Of a stretch of DNA of 6,528 nt, positions 1 through 6,270 are shown one piece after another. The stretch lies in NCBI GenBank assembly GCA_937980285.1, contig CALJQI010000283.1:1-6528 (forward strand). Reading direction: 5' to 3'. Position numbers and translations under genes: made by a program. The DNA is from an uncultured Gammaproteobacteria bacterium. GTDB lineage: Bacteria > Pseudomonadota > Gammaproteobacteria > GCA-001735895. Positions within the stretch are counted from its first letter, which is position 1. Every line of letters starts with the position of its first letter. Below the pieces are notes generated by a model that saw only the letters and a list, made by a program, of their open reading frames with translations, ran no database searches and was not told the DNA's origin.

Positions 1-240
1 AACCGCCTGGTCGGCGTCGTTGAACGGGCGATTGTTGGCCAGCCCGCCAGGCGTGTGGCAGGTCATGCACAGGTTCGGATTGCCGGCTTCGCGCGTAATA
101 CTGCCGCCGGCGGCGCCGTGCGGGGTATGGCAATTGATGCATTTGATGCTGTTACTAACATCGTGCGGCGGATCCAGCGCCCAGCTCGATATCGAGAACA
201 TAGCCAGCAGGACCGCAAGGCTGCAACGAAGTAGATTCAT
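1..240 (-). CDS. Doubled-CXXCH multihaem cytochrome c, N-terminal part (runs off the left edge)
   Basis: The first 80 residues of an exported multihaem c-type cytochrome are present; the C-terminus lies outside the window. The start is the ATG at 240. A signal peptide covers about residues 1-21 (hydrophobic core LAVLLAMFSI, then SSWA before LDPPHD). Two haem-attachment motifs follow: CINCH at residues 34-38, in the form CINCHTPHG typical of doubled-CXXCH cytochromes, and CMTCH at 58-62. The spacing of about 24 residues fits paired haems in periplasmic or outer-surface electron carriers. The start overlaps the stop of the NHL-repeat gene in an ATGA, and a GGGAGG ribosome site lies 5 bases upstream, inside that gene's end. 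The two are therefore probably co-translated. Total haem number, and whether it is a periplasmic shuttle or part of an outer-membrane conduit, cannot be decided from this fragment. Seen: signal peptide, two CXXCH motifs and overlap. Inferred: electron-transfer role. Confidence 0.87.
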   Translation of the reverse strand, partial: MNLLRCSLAVLLAMFSISSWALDPPHDVSNSIKCINCHTPHGAAGGSITREAGNPNLCMTCHTPGGLANNRPFNDADQAV

Positions 241-1823
241 CGCCGCCTCCCGCGCGCTTTGGCCTGCTTCGGGGGTTTCCCGCAGGCGCTGCGCGCAGCG
301 TTCGGCACCAGCGTTCTAAGCTGCGCGCGCGGCAACTCGTTGTGCCTTCCGACGCGGACTACCGCGCGCAGCGTACAAACCATGTAGCGCCCGTGATTGC
401 GCCAGGCGCCGGTCTCGACAGGCCCCTCGCAGGGGCAGAGTTGCGCCACGCTGCAGCCATCGGCATCGATCAGCGCGCCATCCGACGTTTGCGGGCAAAG
501 ATCGATCACATCGTCGACGCCGTCGCCGTCGCTGTCGCTGACGGTGGATAGAATCAACACCCTGGCTTGCGCTTCGAGTTGAAAGCCGTTGCTCAGCAGC
601 GCAGTTGCCCTGAGTTGCCCTGCCCCGGAAGGCGGCAGCGTCTGCGCCAGCGCCGCGGCGTCGAATTGTCCGATTAAATCCGGGATCAGATCGCGGTCGG
701 CGTCGCCTGTATCGAGCGATAGCGGCGCTATGCCGTTGACCTGTAAGCTGCCCGGCACGATTGCGTCGAGACGGTAACCGGGTAACTCCAACGCGACCCG
801 CAACCTGTCTATGAGCGCGTCCCGATCGAGTACCGCGGGATCGACGTCGAGCACGCCGGGGGCGACCGCTTCCGGATCCTGGTATTCGTCGAGCCCGAAG
901 ACTTCCAGCCGCGAATTGTTGGCCGCGGCCACGAACAGGCGGTTATGCGCGTCCACCGCGAGATCCATCGGAATGCGCAGGCCGCCCGGGAGCGCGCCGA
1001 ACTCGCCGATACTGGCGAGCCCGTTGCCGTTACGGTCGAACACCTTGACCTGTCCGTCGGCGGCGTCGCTGACCAGCACCCTGCCGGCACGGTCGAGCCA
1101 GACCCCCTGCGGCTGGTTTAGCGGGCGCTTGCGGCCAAAGAAGCTGCCCGGGTTCGCGTTAGTGCCGCCTATACAGCGCAGGTAACCGCCCTGCAGGTCG
1201 AAAACCTGCACCCGGTAATTAAGCTGGTCGACGACGTAGACTTCGGCCGACGCCGCGTCGACAAAAATACCTGCCGGAAAGTTGAAAAGACCGTCGCCGT
1301 CGCCGGCGCCGCCAAAATTGAAATCCGGACTGCCATCGGGCGTGAATACCTTCACTTCGTGAGACCTGGAGTCAACCACGTAAATGCGGCCGTCCAGCGG
1401 CTCGACGGCAATCGCTACCGGTAACTGGAATTCGCCGGCGCCAATTCCCAAATCGTATAAAAATTCCCAGTTTCGGGAAAAAACACTGACCCGTCCGCTA
1501 TCGCCGTCGCCGACATAAACCCGGCCGGCGGCGTCGACCGCGACGCTAATCGGGTCGCCTGCATGCAGGTGACTGTCGATGATGCGGCCGCTCGCCTCGC
1601 GGGTGACGATGTGCTGGCGTCGCGGATCGCTGACCAGCAGGCTGGAGTCCGCCGTCAGCGCCATGCGAGTCGGCGCTCGAAAAGTCCAGGGATATGCGCG
1701 CAGGTGGGTAACGAGCGGCGGCTCGACGCCGGTGGCGGGACCCACTTCGCAGGAACTCGCGAACGCCGCGCCGGGTACCAGCGACAGTGAAAGCGCAAGC
1801 AAAATGGTTAATGAATGCCGCAA
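237..1823 (-). CDS. Secreted NHL-repeat beta-propeller protein with thrombospondin type 3 motif
   Basis: Predicted 528-residue exported protein starting at TTG (1823). An in-frame ATG at 1865 would add 14 residues ahead of the signal peptide, but a perfect AGGAGG sits 7 bases before the TTG and the resulting N-terminus (MRHSLTILLALSLSLV, then GAAFA) is a classic signal peptide, cut near residue 22. About six NHL-type repeats follow (roughly 51-86, 89-126, 134-171, 182-219, 237-273, 284-315), each with a hydrophobic-AVD, a GR-hydrophobic-YV-D and a VxVF pattern, enough for a six-bladed propeller. Residues about 325-425 form a beta domain containing DADRDLIPDLIGQFD. A thrombospondin type 3 calcium motif (DSDGDGVDD...LCP) lies near 430-458, then a Cys-rich segment (CPCEGP, WRNHGRYMVC) and a basic tail ending RGRRR. 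NHL propellers usually bind protein or other ligands; no catalytic residues are evident. Its place beside cytochrome genes suggests an envelope scaffold or docking partner (inference). Confidence 0.88.
   Translation of the reverse strand: MRHSLTILLALSLSLVPGAAFASSCEVGPATGVEPPLVTHLRAYPWTFRAPTRMALTADSSLLVSDPRRQHIVTREASGRIIDSHLHAGDPISVAVDAAGRVYVGDGDSGRVSVFSRNWEFLYDLGIGAGEFQLPVAIAVEPLDGRIYVVDSRSHEVKVFTPDGSPDFNFGGAGDGDGLFNFPAGIFVDAASAEVYVVDQLNYRVQVFDLQGGYLRCIGGTNANPGSFFGRKRPLNQPQGVWLDRAGRVLVSDAADGQVKVFDRNGNGLASIGEFGALPGGLRIPMDLAVDAHNRLFVAAANNSRLEVFGLDEYQDPEAVAPGVLDVDPAVLDRDALIDRLRVALELPGYRLDAIVPGSLQVNGIAPLSLDTGDADRDLIPDLIGQFDAAALAQTLPPSGAGQLRATALLSNGFQLEAQARVLILSTVSDSDGDGVDDVIDLCPQTSDGALIDADGCSVAQLCPCEGPVETGAWRNHGRYMVCTLRAVVRVGRHNELPRAQLRTLVPNAARSACGKPPKQAKARGRRR
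246..251 (-). promoter_or_regulatory. Ribosome binding site GGGAGG of the multihaem cytochrome, inside the NHL gene's last codons
   Basis: The minus strand reads GGGAGG five bases before the ATG at 240. The same bases encode Gly-Arg in the basic tail of the NHL protein, so this stretch has both a coding and a translation-start role. It supports the 4-base overlap start of the cytochrome. Confidence 0.7.
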
Positions 1824-1830
1824 ACGAAAA

Positions 1831-1836
1831 CCTCCT
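1831..1836 (-). promoter_or_regulatory. Ribosome binding site AGGAGG that fixes the TTG start of the NHL gene
   Basis: The minus strand reads AGGAGG, then seven bases, then TTG at 1823. It lies inside the coding extension that the upstream ATG at 1865 would require. That ATG has no comparable purine-rich site before it. This favours TTG as the true start and puts the signal peptide at the exact N-terminus. Confidence 0.8.
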
Positions 1837-1983
1837 CGATAGAATTTTAGCAGGTTTCGTGCCATTACAGTGCGTTGTTGTAGAGTCGGCAGCCCTTCGG
1901 AAAAATGTGCCCCGCCTCCGACCGCGGCAGCGATCGATCCGATCCGCGAATCGGCCTGGCGCTAATCCCGAAACCGCGGACCG

Positions 1984-2124
1984 TTAGTTTTGCGGCGCCA
2001 GGTTCCAGCCCAGCGGCAATCCCTGGGCGGACATTAACACATGATCCATGGCGTAGAAGAAAACCAGGGTCACCGCGATTACGACTAGCCAACGTCTTAT
2101 TGTTGCAAGGCTGTTATCGTTCAT
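1984..2124 (-). CDS. Small single-helix membrane protein, 46 residues
   Basis: A 46-codon frame runs from ATG at 2124 to TAA at 1984-1986. An AGGGGAG ribosome site lies 6 bases upstream (2131-2137). The protein starts MNDNSLATIRRW, has one hydrophobic stretch (about residues 12-25, WLVVIAVTLVFFYA), and ends in a short polar tail finishing NLAPQN. The two arginines before the helix suggest a cytoplasmic N-terminus and a periplasmic tail of about 20 residues. It lies between the cupredoxin-like gene (72-base gap) and the NHL gene (160-base gap), on the same strand. No family is recognised. Such small proteins often turn out to be accessory subunits of respiratory complexes, but that is only an inference from context. 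Ribosome site, helix and charge pattern support it being real; no homologue comparison was possible. Confidence 0.68.
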   Translation of the reverse strand: MNDNSLATIRRWLVVIAVTLVFFYAMDHVLMSAQGLPLGWNLAPQN

Positions 2125-2130
2125 TCGCGG

Positions 2131-2137
2131 CTCCCCT
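2131..2137 (-). promoter_or_regulatory. Ribosome binding site for the 46-residue membrane protein
   Basis: The minus strand reads AGGGGAG, six bases before the ATG at 2124. It is the main non-protein evidence that this very short frame is translated. Confidence 0.6.
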
Positions 2138-2196
2138 GTGAAGACACCGGTCAGGCTGAATCCCGCCGATGTGATTACGCACCCGGTGTGCTGTGC

Positions 2197-2928
2197 TTAA
2201 AGTTTCAATACCACATCCATTTTCGTGTCGGCGCCGGCGCCGACCTCGACCTGTTGCTTGGATTCACCCAGCTTTTCGTGCCAGATGGCAATCGAGTATT
2301 TTCCAGGTGGGACGTTGGTCAGCTTGAAATTGCCATCGGCGTCGGACAGTACCGTGTAAGGATTATCGGCAACCCACCAGGCGCCGCCCATCCACGAGTG
2401 AATATCGCACTTGGCCTTGACCATCCCGGTCTTGCGTATCTTTTTATCGGTTATCGCGAGTTTCGAACCCGGCTGGATTTTCTTATTGATGTTGTACACA
2501 CCCTTGCTGATGGTGTGAAAGTTATGCCCGACACTGTCACTGTTTAAAACCGCGCCGGCCATTTTCGGCTTGATTATCATGATCCGCGGAATGAAGGCGC
2601 ATTTCTTCTGGTCGTAGGTGAATTCGGCCGCCGGCAGATCCCAGTCCTTGCCGGCGGAGATTTTTTCGATTCTGAGGATGACGTTTTGCACGCCTCCGCT
2701 CCCGCTAACGAGTAGTTCATCCGAAGGACGGTCGCCGCCGCAGGCTTCGACATCCTCGTCGACTTTCAGTATTTCGGGTTCGGGTGCGGCGCCGTTCAGC
2801 GTGACGCGGCCACTAATGCTGCCGCCGTCCGCAACGCTGGTCACCTTGTACTTGGCGGCGGATGCCGGAGCCGCGGCGAAGGCGAGCAGGCAGCCGAAGA
2901 CAGGAATTAGCATGCGCATTGTTTTCAT
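2197..2928 (-). CDS. Exported cupredoxin-like copper protein with carboxypeptidase-regulatory-like tail
   Basis: Predicted 243-residue periplasmic protein. The start is ATG at 2928, with TGGAGG six bases upstream; the open frame continues further 5' but there it is a shadow of the previous gene. A signal peptide covers about residues 1-24 (MLIPVFGCLLAFAAAPASA). Residues 36-46 (GGSISGRVTLNG) open a beta-sandwich. The central part has the marks of a type 1 copper site: His135 or His138 in VGHNFHT and C174, H177, M180 in KCDIHSWM. The last 55 residues (SDADGNFKLTNVPPGKYSIAIWHE) match the carboxypeptidase-regulatory-like fold often found in such proteins. Cys63 and Cys110 could form a disulfide. 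The family is usually annotated as plastocyanin-like or carboxypeptidase-regulatory-like; members often sit beside cytochrome genes. A role as a soluble electron carrier for the upstream cytochrome complex is inferred. Copper binding is predicted from ligand spacing only. Confidence 0.85.
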   Translation of the reverse strand: MKTMRMLIPVFGCLLAFAAAPASAAKYKVTSVADGGSISGRVTLNGAAPEPEILKVDEDVEACGGDRPSDELLVSGSGGVQNVILRIEKISAGKDWDLPAAEFTYDQKKCAFIPRIMIIKPKMAGAVLNSDSVGHNFHTISKGVYNINKKIQPGSKLAITDKKIRKTGMVKAKCDIHSWMGGAWWVADNPYTVLSDADGNFKLTNVPPGKYSIAIWHEKLGESKQQVEVGAGADTKMDVVLKL

Positions 2929-2934
2929 TTGAAA

Positions 2935-2940
2935 CCTCCA
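2935..2940 (-). promoter_or_regulatory. Ribosome binding site TGGAGG for the cupredoxin-like gene
   Basis: The minus strand reads TGGAGG, six bases ahead of the ATG at 2928. It selects this start over the in-frame codons further upstream, which overlap the preceding cytochrome gene in another frame. Confidence 0.75.
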
Positions 2941-2978
2941 GGTTATTTGGTTATTGGCCGTAATTGTCGTCCGCGACA

Positions 2979-3007
2979 GTGACATACTGGTGACATCGGA
3001 CCGATGT
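2979..3007. repeat. Palindrome and 11-base-spaced direct repeats after the triheme cytochrome stop codon
   Basis: Bases 2993-3007 form a 15-base perfect palindrome around a central base (ACATCGG-A-CCGATGT), directly next to the stop codon of the triheme cytochrome gene. The heptamer GTGACAT occurs at 2979-2985 and again at 2990-2996, one helical turn apart, the second copy running into the palindrome. It lies 51-79 bases before the cupredoxin-like start. It could be an operator for an internal promoter or a small RNA hairpin between the genes. No run of T follows, so a rho-independent terminator is not supported. Function is unproven. Confidence 0.4.
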
Positions 3008-5455
3008 TCATGCGCCGGATTGGTCGAGCCCGGGCGGCTTGCGGCGCATGTACCAGACCAGCAGTATCCCCGCCAGCAGGAATGCCAGCGTGGTCGCGGC
3101 CGGCGCTCCGTAGACCAGGTTATAGTTGGTCTCGTGCGGCAACAGCAGCCAGAACCACGGGGTTTGCGTATGTTTCGAGCGCAGCTCGCCGTTATTGCCG
3201 TCCCAGTTGGCGAACGACACCGGGATAAACTGACCCTTGCGGAAAACGATATCGCCCGCATCGCCGCCGCTGTCGGCGACGCCGCGCGGACGCTTGAACA
3301 AAACGCGCCAGCGGCCCTCATGCCATGCGCCGCGGGTGAACAGGTCGCCGGCGTCAGCGCGCGGGGTCAGCTTCGAGTTCGGCCCGGTCGCATCGAACAG
3401 TATCGCGCGCGATTCCACCGCGGGTTCGACCGAACCCGCATTCCAGTACCAGATAGTCGTGTGATGCCTGGCGTCGCCGTGCCGGTACAGCGGCTTCTCG
3501 ACCGGCGCGGTGGAATAGGCGCTCTCCTTCGGAAACTGCAGCGCGACCGCGTCGGAAAACATTTGTTCGTCCTGGTCGGGCAACTGCGACATCACCGCCC
3601 CGCCCGGCATGCTTTCGGTGCGATCGTTGAATTCGAGCAGAAACGCGATCTCGTTTTCGTTATACAGCGTGCGCACGCTGATGGCGTCGTTGAGCGGGGT
3701 GAACAGGCGATCCTGCTTGATGATATTGGGAAATAACCTGAACGTGCTCTGCGGTACCTCGCGCCAGGCGACGTCGTCGACGTCGTCGGGCAGCTCGCCC
3801 TGCACTTCCACGCCCTGGATCACGTTACGCTGGCCGGGCCAGGTCATGCCCTCGCGCAGCGAGTAGGTATAGTTGGCGACATGCCAGCGGCCTTCGAGCG
3901 GGATCGCGTCTTCCTCGCCTTCCTCGGTGGCGCGGTGCGACGGCATCGGCGTACCGCGGATACCGATAGAAACCCTGCGGTAAATATTGCGAATGGTGGC
4001 TTCGCGCTCGGCCTCATCCTGCACACTGCCGCCAGCGCCGGTCGAGATTTCGGTCGCGCGCCAGGTCCACGGCTTGGTCAGGTCTCGCGGCCAGATCCGG
4101 TATCCCCAGTCGTCCTCGAGAAATTCTCCCGAGGTCAGGTTGCCGCGTCCGCGCTCACCGTGGCATTTGCGGCAGTTTTCCTCGAAAATCTCCTTTCCGA
4201 GCGCGACCGACTCGTCCGAGTAAGCAACCTGGCCTTCGATCGGCTCTTCGTCGTCGATCACCAGCGCGTCTTTCAGGTAATGGCCGTCGTCGTCGAAGGC
4301 CTCGTCCTCGGCATCCTCGGGCGCCCAGATCGCGGTCGTGTCGAAGCCCTTGACGACCTGCACCAGTTCGCCGATTTGCTGGTCGTTGAACAGCTTCGAC
4401 CAGCCCGGCATGCTGCTGCCTTCGAGACCGTCCCTGATAATATTGAACAGGTCGGCGTCGCGCGGCGGCAGATCCCCGGGTGAAGTCTTGTATTTCCACA
4501 ACCCGAGCGTGAAATCGCGCGGCCGCGGATAGAGAAACTCCGCCGCCGGGCCGTCGCCGGCGCCGCTTTCTCCGTGGCAGACGGCGCAGCGCAGCTGGTA
4601 GATTTCCTTGCCGCCCATGCCTGCACGCTCGCTGACGACGCTGTCCTTCATCCTGCTGACAGACTTGGAGATATCCGGATCCCACATGCGCGGCACCTGC
4701 GAGACATAATCGAACAGAAAGGTGATGACGTTCCAGACTTCTTCCTCGCTCAACATTTCATGCCACACCGGCATCGCCGAGTTCCACGGCATGCCGCCCT
4801 TCGGCAGACCGGGGCCGCCGGTAGTGATGCGCCAGAACAGAAACGATTCCTGCAGCTGCGCGATGGTGCCGACGTCGCTGAAATCGGTCGGCAGCGGATC
4901 CAGCGCGCTGGCGTAATGCCCCTTGCCGTCGAGCTGGTCGCCATGGCAATAGAAACAATTACCGTAGTAAACCAGGCTGCCCTTGCGCACCGCTTCGCGG
5001 TAGCTCTCCCAGGCGCCCTCCTCGTCCTGCTCGAGCTGTTGCAGTACCTGCATGCGCACCGGGTTTTCCAGCGTGGCGAGGTCGAAAGACTTATCGTATA
5101 CCTTGATCGAAGCCGGCGGCGACGGGTGAACCTGGCGCAGCTCCAGCGGCTTTTCCAGCGATGGTTTTACCATGTCGTAAACCGCGTAGCCCGGCAACAG
5201 CGACACCACCACCAGCAGCGGCCAGCGCAGCAAGGCCCTGTTATCGTCGCGCAGCGTAGCGATGACCGGCGATTTGAATTCGCGCCAGCGCTGTTCGTCG
5301 CTGGAAAAATACAGTAACAGGCCGATGACGACGATGATCGAGTAACTGATCATCAGCGAGCGCGGCATGAACGGCGGAAAGGCAAAGCTTAGAAGCAGCC
5401 ACGCGGCCACCAGTACGAGTACGGCTTGCCAGAATGCGGGGATGCGTATTTTCAC
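3008..5455 (-). CDS. Membrane-anchored triheme cytochrome c fused to an ethylbenzene-dehydrogenase-type haem-binding domain
   Basis: Predicted 815-residue inner-membrane protein, started by GTG at 5455. No clear ribosome site is seen; the start overlaps the previous stop (GTGA), so translation is probably coupled. Three helices (about 9-27, 33-50, 77-95) are followed by three cytochrome c domains: CFYCH 167-171 (candidate sixth ligand Met222 or Met228), CAVCH 290-294 (Met349 in SSMPGW) and CRKCH 428-432 (Met504 in GTPMPSH). Residues about 560-775 resemble the haem b-binding domain of ethylbenzene and DMSO-reductase-family gamma subunits (SDAVALQFP at 634-642, then a series of W-rich beta strands). 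A final helix (about 783-803) precedes MRRK. Positive charges in the 51-78 loop and after the last helix place both termini in the cytoplasm and all haem domains in the periplasm. It probably relays electrons between the bd-like and diheme partners and periplasmic carriers. Haem number and fold are well supported; direction of flow is inference. Confidence 0.9.
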   Translation of the reverse strand: MKIRIPAFWQAVLVLVAAWLLLSFAFPPFMPRSLMISYSIIVVIGLLLYFSSDEQRWREFKSPVIATLRDDNRALLRWPLLVVVSLLPGYAVYDMVKPSLEKPLELRQVHPSPPASIKVYDKSFDLATLENPVRMQVLQQLEQDEEGAWESYREAVRKGSLVYYGNCFYCHGDQLDGKGHYASALDPLPTDFSDVGTIAQLQESFLFWRITTGGPGLPKGGMPWNSAMPVWHEMLSEEEVWNVITFLFDYVSQVPRMWDPDISKSVSRMKDSVVSERAGMGGKEIYQLRCAVCHGESGAGDGPAAEFLYPRPRDFTLGLWKYKTSPGDLPPRDADLFNIIRDGLEGSSMPGWSKLFNDQQIGELVQVVKGFDTTAIWAPEDAEDEAFDDDGHYLKDALVIDDEEPIEGQVAYSDESVALGKEIFEENCRKCHGERGRGNLTSGEFLEDDWGYRIWPRDLTKPWTWRATEISTGAGGSVQDEAEREATIRNIYRRVSIGIRGTPMPSHRATEEGEEDAIPLEGRWHVANYTYSLREGMTWPGQRNVIQGVEVQGELPDDVDDVAWREVPQSTFRLFPNIIKQDRLFTPLNDAISVRTLYNENEIAFLLEFNDRTESMPGGAVMSQLPDQDEQMFSDAVALQFPKESAYSTAPVEKPLYRHGDARHHTTIWYWNAGSVEPAVESRAILFDATGPNSKLTPRADAGDLFTRGAWHEGRWRVLFKRPRGVADSGGDAGDIVFRKGQFIPVSFANWDGNNGELRSKHTQTPWFWLLLPHETNYNLVYGAPAATTLAFLLAGILLVWYMRRKPPGLDQSGA

Positions 5456-6270
5456 GGTTGCGAGCCGGTTTGCTGCGACAGGTACTGAACCACCATCTCG
5501 AGTTCAGCCACTGCCATGTTGGGGAATTCCGGCATGATGGGTGGGAATCCCTGAGCGATCTCCGCCTTCGGATCAATGATGCTGATGCGAATCTGCGCCG
5601 GCTGCAGACGCTGACCCACGTCCTCGAGGCTCGGCCCGACCGGGGATTTGCTGCCGAGGATCGCATGGCAGGCCGCGCAGCCGAACTTGGCGATCGCTTC
5701 CTCGGCGTTTTGCGCCAGCACGGGCGCAGCCGCAGTGCTTTCGGCTTCGACGGCGGGCGCCGCGTCGCCGCTCGGCAGCGCCACGGTGACCGGGTTGCCG
5801 TCTTTTTGCTGCAGGAAAGCGATGATGGCGTCGACCTCGACATCGGAAAGCTGGATCGGCGGCTGGTCGACCGCGGGCATCGGCGATTCGGCGTCATTGC
5901 TGCCCTTTTTACCGAAACCCTCGACCACGTAGGCGCTCGGTTGGAGCATCGATTCGCGCAGGTAGCTTTCGACATCGGCGGCCTGTCCCTGGTAGCGGCT
6001 GTCGGCGATGCGCTGCAGCGAGGCCGCGTGCACGTCGAAAGTCAGCATGTCGGGCGCCCGGCCCAGGTTATTGTGGCAAAGGGTGCAGGTGCCCTTGCCC
6101 TTGTAAAGCTTTTCACCCATCGCGACGAAGCTGTCGATGGTCAATTCGCCCAGGTTCACTTCCTCTTCCTCGGGAGCCTCGCCCTTGACCTGCGGCAGCA
6201 CGTAGGTGACCGCGGCGAAGGCCAGGATCATCACCACGCTGAAGCCGACAGCCCTGATCAGCGCGCTCAT
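5452..6270 (-). CDS. Membrane-anchored diheme cytochrome c
   Basis: Predicted 272-residue protein from ATG at 6270, with GGGGGTGG a few bases upstream. One N-terminal helix (about 7-26, VGFSVVMILAFAAVTYVL) acts as an uncleaved anchor and is followed by an acidic stretch (EAPEEEE). Cytochrome c domain 1 has CTLCH at 62-66, with Met131 (SPMPAVD) the likely sixth ligand. An Ala/Pro-rich linker (about 165-190) leads to domain 2 with CAACH at 198-202 and Met246 (PPIMPEFP). The C-terminal helix (AELEMVVQYLSQQ) is the usual last helix of a class I cytochrome c. Its start overlaps the stop of the bd-like gene (ATGA) and its stop overlaps the start of the triheme gene (GTGA), so the three products are probably made in fixed ratio and assembled together. 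It likely accepts electrons at the periplasmic face from the membrane subunit. Haem sites are seen directly; partner and direction are inferred. Confidence 0.92.
   Translation of the reverse strand: MSALIRAVGFSVVMILAFAAVTYVLPQVKGEAPEEEEVNLGELTIDSFVAMGEKLYKGKGTCTLCHNNLGRAPDMLTFDVHAASLQRIADSRYQGQAADVESYLRESMLQPSAYVVEGFGKKGSNDAESPMPAVDQPPIQLSDVEVDAIIAFLQQKDGNPVTVALPSGDAAPAVEAESTAAAPVLAQNAEEAIAKFGCAACHAILGSKSPVGPSLEDVGQRLQPAQIRISIIDPKAEIAQGFPPIMPEFPNMAVAELEMVVQYLSQQTGSQP

Noticed and set aside
1866..1983. Possible terminator or promoter in the gap before the NHL gene
   Set aside because: No stable hairpin followed by a T run was found, and no well-spaced -35 and -10 pair could be matched; the gap holds nothing I can support.
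1865..2092. Minus-strand open frame of 75 codons between the NHL and small membrane genes
   Set aside because: It overlaps the better-supported 46-residue gene in a different frame, has no ribosome site, and shows no hydrophobic or conserved pattern.
2929..3321. Upstream extension of the cupredoxin-like frame
   Set aside because: It overlaps the end of the triheme cytochrome in another frame, reads as Ser/Arg-rich nonsense, and the ATG at 2928 has a proper ribosome site and signal peptide.
2954..3736. Plus-strand open frame of 260 codons
   Set aside because: Antisense to the C-terminal haem-binding domain of the triheme cytochrome; no signal, motif or convincing ribosome site.
4574..5317. 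Plus-strand open frame of 247 codons
   Set aside because: Antisense to two cytochrome c domains and the N-terminal helices of the triheme protein; low-complexity His/Arg/Gln composition typical of a shadow.
5241..5975. Minus-strand open frame of 244 codons in another frame
   Set aside because: It overlaps the diheme and triheme cytochrome genes on the same strand in a different frame and has an Arg/Ser-rich composition; it is a frame-shifted shadow.
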